This document shows positions 25,701 to 37,200 of a stretch of DNA of 64,000 nt, piece by piece. Location: the NCBI RefSeq assembly GCF_020740795.1, contig NC_067286.1, positions 1,793,990 to 1,857,989 on the forward strand. The letters run 5' to 3'. The position numbers and the translations under genes were made by a program. The DNA comes from Apus apus (Eukaryota > Chordata > Aves > Apodiformes > Apodidae). The notes below the pieces were generated by a model. That model was not told the origin of the DNA, did not search any database, and worked only from the letters and a program-made list of their open reading frames with translations. Positions within the stretch are counted from its first letter, which is position 1; each line of letters opens with the position of its first letter.

Positions 25701-27689
25701 GTTTATTTGGGTGACACAGATGAATCACATTCCAATGGACATTGATTATGACCAGAACAAGGACTGGGTGTCAACTCAGGTGAGAATTTCCTAACTTCTG
25801 GAAGAGTGGGACTGCAGACCTGAATTATAGGACACAGACAACATTGGTCTCTTAGCTTTAATGCCATGGTAAAGAGGTTTGTCCTTGCTGTTCAATAAAC
25901 AGGCACACATTTCAGTAGTAGTCAAAATAGTTAAAACTTCAGTTAGAAAACAGGACATCTAGATTTTTAAAAAAATTCCTATTTTTTTCACTCAAAAATG
26001 TTGACACATTTTTCACAACACTTTTCCTTTCCTATTATGACAAAGTACTGGTGGCATAACAGTCAGTTTCTCCTTTTAGGCCAACTGAAGTGAGGCAAAG
26101 TGGGACAGGATACCTTTATTTTTTTACCCCACAGGTTATAGGTTGACTGCAGATAAGGTGAATCTGACAAGATTTGGGTCTGATTAGAATGAATATGGAA
26201 ATACACCTTTCCTCACACCTCTACTGCCTCCAGCAGTATAATCCCATATAGTGGGTTCCCAGTTTTTCCTTCTATTAAGGGAAAAAGACCCACCCTGGTA
26301 TTCATCTGACCAAACCTGGATGTCTACATCTGAACACCTGCTACACTCACTGGAGAGAAAGACCCACCTCCAGAGCATGGTTCATCTTGCTCTAAAATAG
26401 ACATCTAAACCAAGTCAGATGGTTGGCACGATGAAAATTGACTCTAAAGTGACTCTCCATTGACTCTAAAGCGATGAGCTCAGATGCAGGTTTCAAACTA
26501 GAGGGGTCCAAAGGAGGTGAGATGAAGCTTGGGTACACAAAGGGTTGTACTCATCCTTTTGCACTCGTCCTGGCCAGAGGAGGCCAGAAGAATGTTTTTT
26601 GTTTCTTCATTGGGCATCTTCTCCTTCCACCCGAGTGAAAGGTGTGAGGGGAGCCTCTTAAAAGAATCACAGCTGGGGCTGTGTGCTTGCCAGGGAAGAA
26701 GTTGCTCTTCCTGAGCAGCTGAATTAACTTATATCCCCAAAACTCCTTTCAATCTAGACTTCATTGAATTCTTCAGGGCAACAGTACCTGTAACCCCTGA
26801 CACTGACTTGCCTTTCATGCTAGACAAGGGTGGGTGACGATTGCTGGGGTTCAATTATCAGACCTGTAGAAAAGAAAAAGCTAAATCAGGTATTTCTTTG
26901 GTCTTTTTGCCTCCCAGCTCCACGCAACGTGCAACGTGGAACAGTCCCTGTTCAACGACTGGTTCACTGGGCACCTGAACTTCCAGATTGAGCACCAGTG
27001 AGTACGATTCTGGGGAGAAGAGTGGGAATAATGTGGGGCCCTTACAAGGGAGAAAGGCCAGGAAGTCTCACATGAAACCATCTCACGGAAACCCTTTGCT
27101 CTCCTGCTGGGGTGGAGGGAAGGGAAAGATTTTTCAACAGAGTGGGGCAAGCAAAGTCTTACAGTACTTTTCTCCTCCAATTCTCCAGCCTTTTCCCCAC
27201 GATGCCCCGACACAACTACTGGAAAGCAGCTCCCCTGGTGAAAGCCCTCTGTGAGAAGCACGGCGTTGAGTATAAAACCAAGCCTTTACTGACAGCCTTT
27301 CTAGATATTTTGCAGTAAGTATCAACCACCAAGATGGTTTTTGCACTGCAATAACACACGAGGCAAATTCACGTCCGTGGAGAGGTCAATCCTGGAATTT
27401 ATTTAGGTTTTTCTAAAAGCACTTTAATTTTCAACACTTTTCAGAGTTTTAAAGCTCTTTTTCTTTGCCTTAAGCCTTCTCAACTCATTCCCTGTAGTCA
27501 GACTTTGCTATGAGATGTCAATGCAGTTTTTAACCCACTGTTTCCATTTACTTCTTTTTCCATCTCAACTCCAACTTCCCATGAAGTTGATTATTGCCTC
27601 CCCATACCTGATATTTTTTTATGTTCCCTTCCTGCAGCTCACTGAAGGATTCTGGGGAGCACTGGCTTGAAGCCTATCTGCATGGATAG
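16481..27689 (+). CDS. Gene B: FADS1-like front-end desaturase, 12 exons, 473 aa
   Basis: This is a complete front-end desaturase gene. The exons are 16481-16774, 20459-20569, 20953-21150, 22112-22213, 22391-22519, 24335-24392, 24821-24897, 25237-25334, 25683-25779, 26918-26997, 27189-27314 and 27638-27689. They give 473 codons plus TAG with intact GT-AG introns. The protein has a cytochrome b5 domain (HPGG at 82-85, probable second heme ligand His105), hydrophobic segments near 160-184 and 186-201, and histidine boxes HDLGH (209-213), HNQHH (246-250) and QIEHH (411-415). Known for the family: ER-membrane desaturation of C18-C22 acyl-CoAs using cytochrome b5 electrons. PNCFRKDPD and MNHIPMD place it with FADS1, but its substrate cannot be read from the sequence. 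Oddities are a long N-terminus (448 aa if Met26 is used, against 444 in human FADS1 and FADS2), a missing codon at the exon 6 end, and a C-terminus ending HG. Confidence 0.9.
16854..16907. repeat. 18-bp tandem repeat, three units, in gene B intron 1
   Basis: The unit ggtagttggcactgacca is present three times in a row with two substitutions. It lies about 80 bp after exon 1 of gene B. Confidence 0.9.
18121..18155 (-). mobile_element. Short CR1-like fragment in gene B intron 1
   Basis: 'ctggttggaaaagaccttga' followed by agatcttcgagtc resembles the CR1 3'-end core in reverse orientation. It is only about 35 bp and uncertain. Confidence 0.5.
20459..20569 (+). CDS. Gene B exon 2
   Basis: 111 bp encoding [20 protein letters not shown] and onward, then [15 protein letters not shown]. 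The acceptor is tttctcag and the donor gtgagt. His105 in AFH is the probable second heme ligand of the b5 domain. Confidence 0.93.
20953..21150 (+). CDS. Gene B exon 3
   Basis: 198 bp encoding [20 protein letters not shown] and the first two hydrophobic segments, ending FTTAQ. The acceptor is acccacag and the donor gtaaag. Confidence 0.93.
22112..22213 (+). CDS. Gene B exon 4 (first histidine box)
   Basis: 102 bp encoding [20 protein letters not shown] and onward, with box HDLGH. The acceptor is gtcttccag and the donor gtaatt. The end [10 protein letters not shown] differs from the HxFVIGHLK of other FADS proteins. Confidence 0.92.
22391..22519 (+). CDS. Gene B exon 5 (second histidine box)
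   Basis: 129 bp encoding [20 protein letters not shown] and onward, with box HNQHH, ending TLSKE. The acceptor is ttcctgcag and the donor gtgagc. Confidence 0.94.
24335..24392 (+). CDS. Gene B exon 6
   Basis: 58 bp encoding [19 protein letters not shown] plus one base. It is one codon shorter than exon 6 of genes A and C (KYFI against KYFFI), and NHQHK has become NYQHK. The donor is gtgagt, and the reading frame is kept. Confidence 0.9.
24726..24792. repeat. AT-rich simple sequence in gene B intron 6
   Basis: A run of TA-dominated bases around 24737-24790 lies about 30 bp before the pyrimidine tract of exon 7. Confidence 0.7.
24821..24897 (+). CDS. Gene B exon 7
   Basis: 77 bp encoding a hydrophobic segment with [20 protein letters not shown]. 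The acceptor is cccctccag and the donor gtaagc. The usual GPP has become LAP. Confidence 0.9.
25237..25334 (+). CDS. Gene B exon 8
   Basis: 98 bp encoding [20 protein letters not shown] and onward, ending WVS plus two bases. The acceptor is ctcttacag and the donor gtaaca. The usual DLAW has become DLFL. Confidence 0.9.
25683..25779 (+). CDS. Gene B exon 9
   Basis: 97 bp encoding [20 protein letters not shown] and onward, ending DWVSTQ. The acceptor is ctgtccag and the donor gtgaga. Confidence 0.93.
26918..26997 (+). CDS. Gene B exon 10
   Basis: 80 bp encoding [20 protein letters not shown] and NFQIEH, the start of the third histidine box. The acceptor is cctcccag and the donor gtgagt. Confidence 0.94.
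27189..27314 (+). CDS. Gene B exon 11
   Basis: 126 bp encoding [20 protein letters not shown] and onward, ending TAFLDIL. The acceptor is ttctccag and the donor gtaagt. Unlike exon 11 of genes A and C it is clearly diverged. Confidence 0.94.
27638..27689 (+). CDS. Gene B exon 12 with stop
   Basis: 52 bp encoding [16 protein letters not shown] and TAG. The acceptor is ttcctgcag. Confidence 0.93.
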
Positions 27690-28024
27690 AGACTGACAGC
27701 TCTCAAAGGGAACCTCTTCACCAGACAACTGCTGCAAAAAGTCAGCACTGACCATCAGTGTGTGTGTGTCTCCTGGCATAGAAATTCGGGAGGTGGGCAA
27801 AGCTAATTTCAGTAAGAATGGGTGGGGAAGTGGCTTAGAGGTAATTTTTTTTCTCCTTCCCAACCACTAACCTCTATTTTTCTTGCTCCAAATCTCAGCC
27901 TTTAGAGCCATGGTGAACTGGGCCTTTAAACTGGGGAGAAGTAGCTCTTGACTCAGCTTGACCAGTTTACTTCATTGGAGGAATCAGCTCGTTCCTCGTG
28001 GAGAAAGTTTGAAAGGGAATTCTT
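27690..28024. other. Gene B 3' UTR region
   Basis: This directly follows the gene B stop codon. No canonical AATAAA was found close to the stop, so the transcript end is not placed. It contains a short TG run near 27760-27770. Confidence 0.5.
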
Positions 28025-28380
28025 CATAGAGTGATAGAATCCTGCAATGGTTTGGGTTGGAAGGGACCTTAAAGATCATACAGTTCCAATCCTCACCATG
28101 TGCAGGGACATCTTTCACTAGACCAGGTTGCTCCAAGCCCCATCCAACCTGCCCTTGAACACTTCCAGGGATGGGGCAGCCCCAGCTTCCCTGGGCCACT
28201 TGTTCCAGTGTCTCACCATCCTCATAGTGAAGAATTTCTTCCTAATATCTAACCTAAATCTCTTTTCTTTCAGTTTAAAACCGTTGCCCCTTGTCCTATC
28301 ACTACAAGCCCTGGTAAGAAGTCTCCATCTTCCTTACAAGCCCTCTGCCAGTCTTGAAAAGCCACAATAAGGTCTCCTTA
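28025..28380 (-). mobile_element. CR1 3' portion, about 355 bp
   Basis: It begins tcatagagtgatagaatcc, continues with 'ggtttgggttggaagggacc' and 'ccatccaacctgcccttgaa', and extends to 'gttgccccttgtcctatcac' and the region ending aaggtctcctt. It is a reverse-oriented CR1 lying 340 bp after gene B, so it may be part of its 3' UTR. Confidence 0.92.
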
Positions 28381-31264
28381 GTTGTTTTGGTTGTTTCTTT
28401 TTTTTGGCTCAGTGGATCGATGAGAATGGGATAGGCCAAAGCAAACTGCAGGAAGTCAGGACACCTTAGGACAAGGAAGATCTTTAAGGAATATTCTAGA
28501 TTAGATAAAATAAGTAGGCACAGAACAAGATGGCCTGGCACACGTGCCCATGCTGCTGGTTGTTTGTACACTACACCCTCTGACCACGTAGGTGTTACCA
28601 CTGAGTGTTGTTCATGGATTGCGTGGGGAGCAGGGAACTGGGTGCTAAGTTTTACACCTGTAATTGCTGGTTTGAAGACAGTCCAAAGAGTCTGTAAAGC
28701 CTGTAATATTTATATGCCTAAATACATGGATATATTTTAATTGGGTGGTGACTGTGCTGTCTAATTAGCTTTCTGCTCTCGACCTGCTTTGAGTAAGACT
28801 GAGGAGCCAAGGCACGGAGGAGTAGGCCCAGATTACAAGGGCATTTAGGGTAATCTTGCTTTTATTGACCTTTATTTACATCCATTAATTTCTACCTACG
28901 TGCTTACTTCCCAGTGATTCCAAGGGCTTGTGGGCATCTGCACGGTTATTAGGCAACTAAGTACATTTGTGTGCTCCTCCATCCAGAAGAGGAACTCATC
29001 TTGCCTAACTCTGTAGGCCTCTCTGGGTCTTGCCAACTTCTCTTTCATCATCCCCAAGATCCAGCTCCTCACCTGGAATTCCCTCTTAGCAGTTCTGTAC
29101 CTGGTTCTGAGCTGTTTGGCCCCAAGGAGGACCTAGCTCTTCCCTGCTTATGGTCAAGGACAGCTTCTGCTGGTGGAAAGTGTCACGGCCACTCGTGTAG
29201 AGGTGTAGGTCTCCAAGAACACCAGCAGCTGAGAGAGCCAACAAAATGAAAAAGCTGGAGAGGGCCTAGAGTGGAATATCTTCACTGAAAGTGCTTTACA
29301 ACCTTACGGGGAAGGTAAAACTGGGAATGAGGAGAGATGAGCCTTGAATAACAGATGAAAGAGGTGGAGGATGTGTGAATGAGCAAGGAGATGTGCAGGT
29401 ATCCATTAGCAGCAGGGAAGGAAGGGGAAAGATGAAGAGCTGGGTGGTGACAGCATGGTCATCTGGAAAAGCTAGAATACAGGAAAAAAGAGAAATTATA
29501 CTAAGCAGTAAAGCTCCTCTTTGTGGTTTTTTTTTTAAGATTGCAAGTCAATACCTGTTTTGGAAAGAGTCTGTGACCTCTGATTAATCTTGCTGATTTT
29601 GCAAAAGAATGATGATAGGATGATGAAATATTGTGATATAATTTATAGCTAATGAAGTCCCTTGTGAGACAGTTGAGCCATACTGGCAAAACCTGTGGTG
29701 TAGTGTACTCACCTGGCTGGCTGGCAGGTAGGTAGACAATTTGTCCATAAGAGCGAAGACCATATGGAAGAACATGGTTCTTCTCCTCTGCCACTCACAT
29801 CCAGAGCTCTGGGCCCCAGCTTTCGGTGAACAAACCACCCCAGAGAGGAAAACATGAAAGATCTGAACGTGAGGTATCACCACGAGCAATGTGACCCATC
29901 TGCAACCCACTGATGGGCAACTTAGATGTGCTACAAACTACAGACACCCACAACCTTCTTCTAGCTAGCAAATCATACCAAGCCCAACACAAGAAGCAAA
30001 AGTTTGCACTTTTAATTTTTGTCTTTATTTTTTAAGAACATCTTTTTAAAAATTGGATTTATATCTCTTGTGTGTAAGTGCTGGTACTAATATTATTTCC
30101 TAGTAACAGCTGAGAGATGCCACTGAAAGGGATCCTGCTTTTAAAAGTAGTTTTTAAAAGCTGCTTTGCTTGTAATTTGAAAAATCCCTTCTAACCAGTA
30201 CCTGGAACAATTCTGCATTCCCAAATCCAGGGTTGGTTAGAATGGTGAGATCCACAATTATGTTTAACAGAAATCACATTTTGTAAGTATTTAAGTGATA
30301 GTGTGGTAATACACAAAGGAATTTTTAAATGGATATGAAGGTAATATAAATATTAAGGATTCCTATGGGGTTTTTACCAGTGAGACTTGAAAGCTTTGCT
30401 GAGTAGATCCTGGGTCCCACTGAAATCCTCTAAATACAAGACTGACACAAAATGGTTCTCTCTGGTGTCAGTCTCATAAATCAAACTGATTCTTTGTTGT
30501 CTTTAGTTGCATTCTACTCATTTGAAAGTAGTAATTCATTGAGTCTGTCTTTTTGCAGCCTCATTTTGATTGTTTCCACCTCTTTAATTGATCCAACAGC
30601 CTGTGTGAATATTGGTTTGTTTCTTTATCTGTTTCATAAAGGTTATTAACAATTAAGCTGGTTGATCTTTGCCAAATTCTAACATGGTGCACAAGAACAA
30701 ATAACAAAAATAACAAAACTGTTATTTCTTCTTCCACTTCCTTTTCTTGTTCTCTTATCACACAACTCTAGTATTTCCCTTGCACTTCTTGGCTTTTCTC
30801 TCACTCTCCTCATGGATAATTTTAGTCATTGCCTCCTTTAATTCTTTCCCAAATGGGTTTCCATCTTTCCCACCCTCCAGCATTCCCTGTTTCCTCATGA
30901 TTAGACAGACTCCAGCCTTTCTGCCTTGTAGGTTCTCTGAAGGATTTGCAGGATGCTGATGTGATCTCTGTTTATATGGAGAAAGAATGTCAGTGAAGCT
31001 GCAGCAACTACAATAGACCCCAAAGGACTAGGGAGCCTTTGAGAGAAGGAGAAGCTTGACTTAGCAAAGCTTATTTCAGGACAAAGGGAGGCATATGTGG
31101 TTACATTCCCTCTCCTGAACTTGTATCTTTGCTTTTGTTCTTTCACTCAGGCTCTAGGTTTAGGGAGAATGTTGAATCAGATGGTTCAGATGGAAGCTGA
31201 AGAATTTAGAAAGGGAAAGACCAGCTGCCTTCTCTGCTGTTGTCTTGGAATAGAATAAAATAAG
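28381..31264. other. Intergenic DNA, nothing recognised
   Basis: No exon, RNA gene or clear repeat was seen. Open frames are short and look random. Confidence 0.5.
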
Positions 31265-31330
31265 AGTGGAATCATCTTGGTTGGAAGGGACCTTGAAAAT
31301 CATCAAGTCCAACCGTAACCTAAACCCCCC
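31265..31330 (-). mobile_element. CR1 3'-end fragment
   Basis: 'ttggttggaagggaccttga' followed by aaatcatcaagtccaaccgtaac matches the CR1 3'-end core in reverse orientation. Confidence 0.75.
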
Positions 31331-34140
31331 TACCTTGCCCTGGGTGGCAGGACCTCAGCTTAGCACCTGCCCTCTCTCCTCCTGCCAAAAAAGATTCCCC
31401 TGTAAGACTTCACTGATTCCTCTTCCCACCCCATCCTGCAAAACGTTGCTATAGTCCTTCAGTGTTACTGCATCAACTCTTAGAGAATTGATTGCTGGCC
31501 AGCCTTCCCACCCTGAAGGAAATGACAATGTAGATGCCTAATATCCATCCATTAAGAGACAGTCACCCAGGAGTAGAGATGATATCTACAGTGGAGCCTG
31601 CTGACCCAAGGTGACTATGTTCCAGCTGACCACCTGAGGTGCCTACTCTGCAGGTGGTGCCCACAGCTCAGTAGGTGTGTTCTGCTGTTTCTCAGGCTCT
31701 TTAAATGCTGAGCTCTGCCTCTGTGCATGTACAGAACTGCCTGGGTCTGAGCAATTTTCATCTTATCACCCACCCAGGGGTGGGGCATGTTCCATTTCCC
31801 TGCCTGCCCTCTTCCCCCAGGGACCTGATCCCACAGGCGCACTCGGAACACGCTTGACGTTCTGGCGGGACTGTTCTTTGCAGAGAAGGTTGGTTTTCTT
31901 TCTAAAAATGGAGCTGGAAGAGGTGATCCTGGCCTTTTCCACAACGTGGTGGGGATGGCAGTGCACCAGTGCAGTTGTTGGAGCAGCCTAGTTGCCAAGG
32001 TTCAGTTTTCTCCCTAGGAAAAGTCACCCAGGGCCATAATGCCCACCTCTCCCCCATGTATGGACTGGCTGGTGATACATTCCCTTTTCCTTGGAAGCTT
32101 CCAAAGACTTCCAGACTGGCAGAACAGGCCTCTCATTTATGGCATTGTTTGTCTGGGCAGGACTTCAATCCCCATTTCAGATGCTTTCTACACCTTTGAT
32201 TCAGTGACTCCTGATGATTGCAAGAGCAATTCCCAGCCCCTCTAATTGCATTCCTAAGAGCAATGGGGTGTCCAGGCTGTTATCTCAGGCAGCCTGGGCC
32301 CTGACGTTGCACTTCTGAGCCTGTTCTTGTTCATACTCCAGAAGGGGTGAGAAAATGGTGTGCCAGGACTGAGTCAGCTGCTCAGATGTTGGGTTTTGAT
32401 GTCATTTTGAGGAAATTGCTATTGAGGGACGTGGTCTGTGCACACACAGCAGTCTGAGAAGCACCATGGTGGGGCTCTGGTACCAGGAAGGAGCAATTTA
32501 AAAATCAGTGCCTCTCCTGTCCCCACTTCTGCACTGAGTTCTGACCCCTGGAATAAGACAACAAGGTGCCTTGAATGCTAGAGGATGAGGAGCTGTGTGC
32601 AGAAGTCCAGGATGAGCTCAAAGTGAGAACCAAGGATGTTACTGGAGAGCCTATGGAAACTTGAGCAACACCAAGTGGTACCTTCTATGATGCTGTTCTA
32701 AGATCCAGTTGGAAACATCTGCTAGGGTATGTAGTGTCTTCTGTCACACCCTGCTGGGGGAGTCAGCTATAAGTTATGACTCTGGGTGTACAAGTTGGAG
32801 TCTGAAGCCAACGTGCTAATTCCAGCCTTCTCAACCATGTGTTTGGTACTGAACACACCAGCTGCACCTTCAAGAGCCAGTAATGGACTCTTGAATGAAC
32901 TGTTGAGTTCAAGTGGTCACCTGGACATAGGGGAATGAGGTGGGGAAGAGGCCAGTGTGGTGAGGCTAGGTTAACAGGTGACACCAGGTAGGTGTTCCTG
33001 GGGGACCAGCAGTGCTGTTGTGGTGACAACGTGCACAAGGGTGTTGGCAAAAGCACTTCCATGGGAGCACTGTAATCTCTGGGCTTAACATCTGTCCCTA
33101 CAGGAAGAACCAGAGGTAATGTCAGATTGCCTCTCTTTAAGCTCTCTAAGAGTGGATTGCTTTTATCTCCTCAGCACCCCAATGTGACCTTGTAAAATGA
33201 CCTCAATAGCAATTAGATTAAATTAGTTTGTTCAGCACTTGCAGATTAAAACTGACTTTCACCCCTGGGATTTCACATGTCAAAGAAACCAACAGACATT
33301 GCTAAAATCAAGGGGAAAGAAGAGTCAGCACTTGCTCTTCAGAAGGTGCCTGCAGGTTTGAATTCTCCAGTTGTCCTACCAAGAAATGCTCAGCTTGCAA
33401 AGCCCTGCACAGGAGGGAGAAATAATCAGAGCTGATCTTTCCTCACGACTGAACCAAACAGGGTTCTAACCTACAGCAGCACTGGGTCCTTTTTAAAGTC
33501 CAGGCTCAACTGCTCCTCCTCCAAAGTTTAGTTCTTGGAGAAACCAAGCAGGATTAACAAGAGGGTAAGATGATGGAAAGACACATTGCTTCAGGATTCT
33601 GTCAGTAATACTGCAATAACCACACTATCATCAATACAGGATTAACTTCAGCACAGGGAAAAGTTGGAAACTCAGTATCCTAACCAGGAAGAGTTTGGTC
33701 CATATTTTTAAGCTTCTCAGAAAGATCTTATGCCTGCTACTGCTGAGGATACATGAGGAAAAATGAGAATCAAATGAAAAAATCATCATTGATTTAACTG
33801 GCCCCCCAGCTGAGCCTGGTAAAAAAATTATTCTCCCTTGGAGGACCAACAGTCCTTCTTGGAAGTAACAATGAACATTTGAAAACATATAACACATATA
33901 TGTGAAAATACAGTTTTCAGGATGGTTTAGGTTTCTAGGGGATCTAGATCTCTCTCTGTTGACTGCCCTATCCTTGAATATATTTACCCCCCAAGGAATA
34001 CTTGTATTACCTGTGTATTTTATCAGCAGGGTTATGGTTAGCATAAGCTTTTGGGCTGTATCTGGGTTTTGGTGACATGTTGAAAAATTAGAATGGTGGG
34101 AATATCCTAATGGGAACATGTGCAGGGATTCATACTATCT
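31331..34140. other. Intergenic DNA, nothing recognised
   Basis: No coding exon could be supported. The longest open frame, on the minus strand at 33631-34119, has no recognisable domain and no flanking splice logic. Confidence 0.5.
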
Positions 34141-34200
34141 TTTTTTTTTTTTTTTTTTTGGCTAATTAATAATTTATTAATTCAAGGGTGTTGACACAAA
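34140..34200 (-). repeat. Poly-T run with an inverted AATAAA, possible retrocopy 3' end
   Basis: A run of about 20 T at 34140-34160 is followed by ggctaattaataatttattaa. Read on the minus strand this is AATAAA, then about 13 bases, then poly-A, the layout of an mRNA 3' end inserted by retrotransposition. I could not recognise a parent gene in the adjoining sequence and found no target-site duplication. Confidence 0.4.
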
Positions 34201-37200
34201 GGTGCCCACTCAAGCTGTTGCTCTGCTCTAGATTAGAAGAGATCCAGTCTACAGGTATTGGTGAAATAAAAATGACAGCCTTTTTAAAAAGCTCTATTCC
34301 TTTCCTTTTGGATTTGTTTGTTGCAAATGGTACCCAAGAAATCTAACATGAACATCTAGAGTCTCCAGCATCAGACATCCAGTGTGAATTCATTTTAGAT
34401 TTGTTTTATAAGCCTAGTCTGCTCTGGAAGCCCCCCCTGAATGGTGACTGCTGAGTCCCCAGGTGCCCATTTGTGACACAGCAGCTTCACTTGGCTTTGG
34501 TTTAAGTATCTAGTGTAAAAAAAAGGTGATGTATTTTAGAATCCCCTCTTTATCCCTGCACAGGTCTTGTGCCAGGAGGTGATGTGCTGATACACAGAGT
34601 TTTATACCAGCCCAGCCTGGGGAACATTGAGCAAGAGCCAGCTAATTATGCAAATAAAGCCAATATACTCTGCAAGAATTGCTGCCCACAGAACTCTGCG
34701 TGACCATAATGCTCACTCTGACTCATAATTCCATGTTTGTGACCAGATTTGTGCAGGGCAGCTACACACCAGCCAGTGTGTCACTGAGCCTTGCTTCCCT
34801 GGGCATTTCTACCCCTTCACAACCTCTTTTATCACTCTCACAGAATAAAGCTTTAATTACCTGGGTCTGTGTGGCTTCCTAGAAGAGCAAATAGGTGTGA
34901 GGTGGCTTAAGAGAGGCAATGTTAGACCAGAGCAATATCCCAGCCAGCCCAGTGTCCCAAGAAGTGGATGCCTGGAGAGGGGGATAAAGAGAGATTCAAT
35001 AGGGATTCATTACAATGTCTGATTTATTATCCTCTATTAATTGGATATGTGGGGACTTACCCCGTGGGAGAAGGGAAAGAACAGCAGCTCTGCCCACCAA
35101 GGCTGCTGCTGACAGTGATTTACAGGGTGGATCTTCTCAGGAGCTCCTCATTCCATTCCCACTGACCTATTAGGACCTTTGAAATGCCACCCTGATGCTA
35201 GATGTCCCAAGTATTAGTCTAACCTTCTTCTGTTCCTCTTGGAATACAAACAGCCTCAGCCACTCTGGCAGGTTGCAGAAAAAAAATCCCTCAGGCTGTG
35301 GCTCCTCATGAAGCTGGAAAAGGGTTTGTCTTGACAGACAAATCACAGTAATCATATCTATTGAAAAATCATCCTGTGGGGTTTTTCCTTCCTGCCTATT
35401 CAGAGAATGCACAATTGATACCCTCCCAATAGAAGGTGAACTACAACTGGAGAGTTATGGGCATTAAAAAAGTGATTTAAAGCTGAGATTCCCTGTGCTA
35501 TTGCTGTGACCTCAGGGTGAGGAGAGTCAACCAGTTCTGGAATGGTGGCTCCTGCTTTCTCTCAGGGCCTGCTGGTGTTTCTGATGCTCTGTTTCAACAC
35601 ACCAAAGATGAAGCTCCAATTTGCTGAATCAGAAGCACTTTGATCCATCAGCCACACGCTCAGGGAGCAAAGCACAGCAGGTCTGTGCTGCCCATAAAAG
35701 CACTCATTACAAGATTTAAGTGTTCTCTGTGGGACATGGCCTACATTTTTAGAATTGCAGCACACCCAGTTTGCTCAATGTATGGGGGTGATGATGGGAA
35801 CAACTTCACCCCATGAACAAAGCTGCAAGCTGTGGGTGTGTGAGAAGGAAAGAGAGGTTCTCAGGGTACTACTTAATCCTTTTTTGTTAACCCACTTGTT
35901 CTTTTCACTGCCCTTACCAACTTTTAAATTAAAAAACATACCTTCAGTGAGAAGCTATGGCAGCCAGGGAGATAAAACTCAGCTTTCAAGGCACTAAGAG
36001 ACCATCCAGCCAGTTCTTCATCCACCAAATAATCCTCCCATCAAACCCATCTCATCAATGTACAGAGAAGGATGTTGTAGAAGACCCTGCTAAAGACCTT
36101 CTAGAAGTTCAGATGGCATCACCAGCTCCTTCCTTGTCCAGCATGATTTATTCATTCCTCACCTGCCAGCTTTATACATTACAAATAATTTAATGTTGGG
36201 GTGGTTTTTTTGATTTCCCACTTAGAGTAAAAAGCTACTCTAGACACAAGCAAGATCAACAACTTCAGGATGACAACCTGCATTAGAGGGGAGAAAAGAA
36301 ATTCACACCTGTGGCTTCTTGTAGAGCTTTCTTGACACCAGGTTGCTTTGGAGGCTTTCCAACAGCATGGGTTGTCCCTGCTATTTGCCTGCTGGCAGGT
36401 TTCAACCTGCAGCAGTCCTCCTCACTCTGATGACTTCATTGTGTCCTACGTTGATTTTAGATTTAGACAACAACATGAAATGTTGAAAGCTTGCTACTGA
36501 AATTGGATTGATGCCCCTGGTTTTTAATCTTTTGAAGTACATGGAAAGCCTCTGCTTCCATGTAGAGGGTCTCTAACATCTGTTGCATGAAGGGGGAAAG
36601 AGGAGTGGTGGGTGTGTGGCCTGAAAGCATGTGAGTCCTCTCAGGTGCTCCACAGAATTTGCATTTTATAGCAATACCTGAGGGTTACAAGCCTAAGCCA
36701 TGGATGGGAGTTTTATTTAACGTGCAGGAAGTTTGACAAGGCCAAACACAAGGTCATTCCTTTAATCCTTTTAATTCACTTGCTTGAGTTTCTTATTTTG
36801 ACTACTTATATTTAAGTACAACTTGTGACTAGGGGCAGTATGTTTAGTTTCCAACTAATATCTCCTTTTTTCCAGTATGGACACTTCACTTGCACCCTTG
36901 CTGCATTTACCAGCTCAAAATCTCACTCTCCCTGGACAGTTTCCTTGGAGTTGTAAATCCAATAGTTGGAAGTTATCTTGCCACCTTCATCTCCTGCTAA
37001 TAACAACCTGTGAAGGGATTTACCTCTGGGCTGCTACCTCCAGTTTTCTTCCTCCTGGTATTTTGCCAGCCTTCCCTCCCACAGTCAAGTGGATTTGACA
37101 TCAATACTGGTGGGATATCAATGCTAATGCCTGGATTGAAGCTGTCGGGCTGTTTCTGTGACTTGTCCTTCTCTAGGGAAGTCTGCTGTGGTTTCTGACC

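Noticed and set aside
33631-34119. 162-codon minus-strand open frame next to the poly-T run
   Set aside because: Composition looks random. It might belong to a retrocopy but no family could be recognised.
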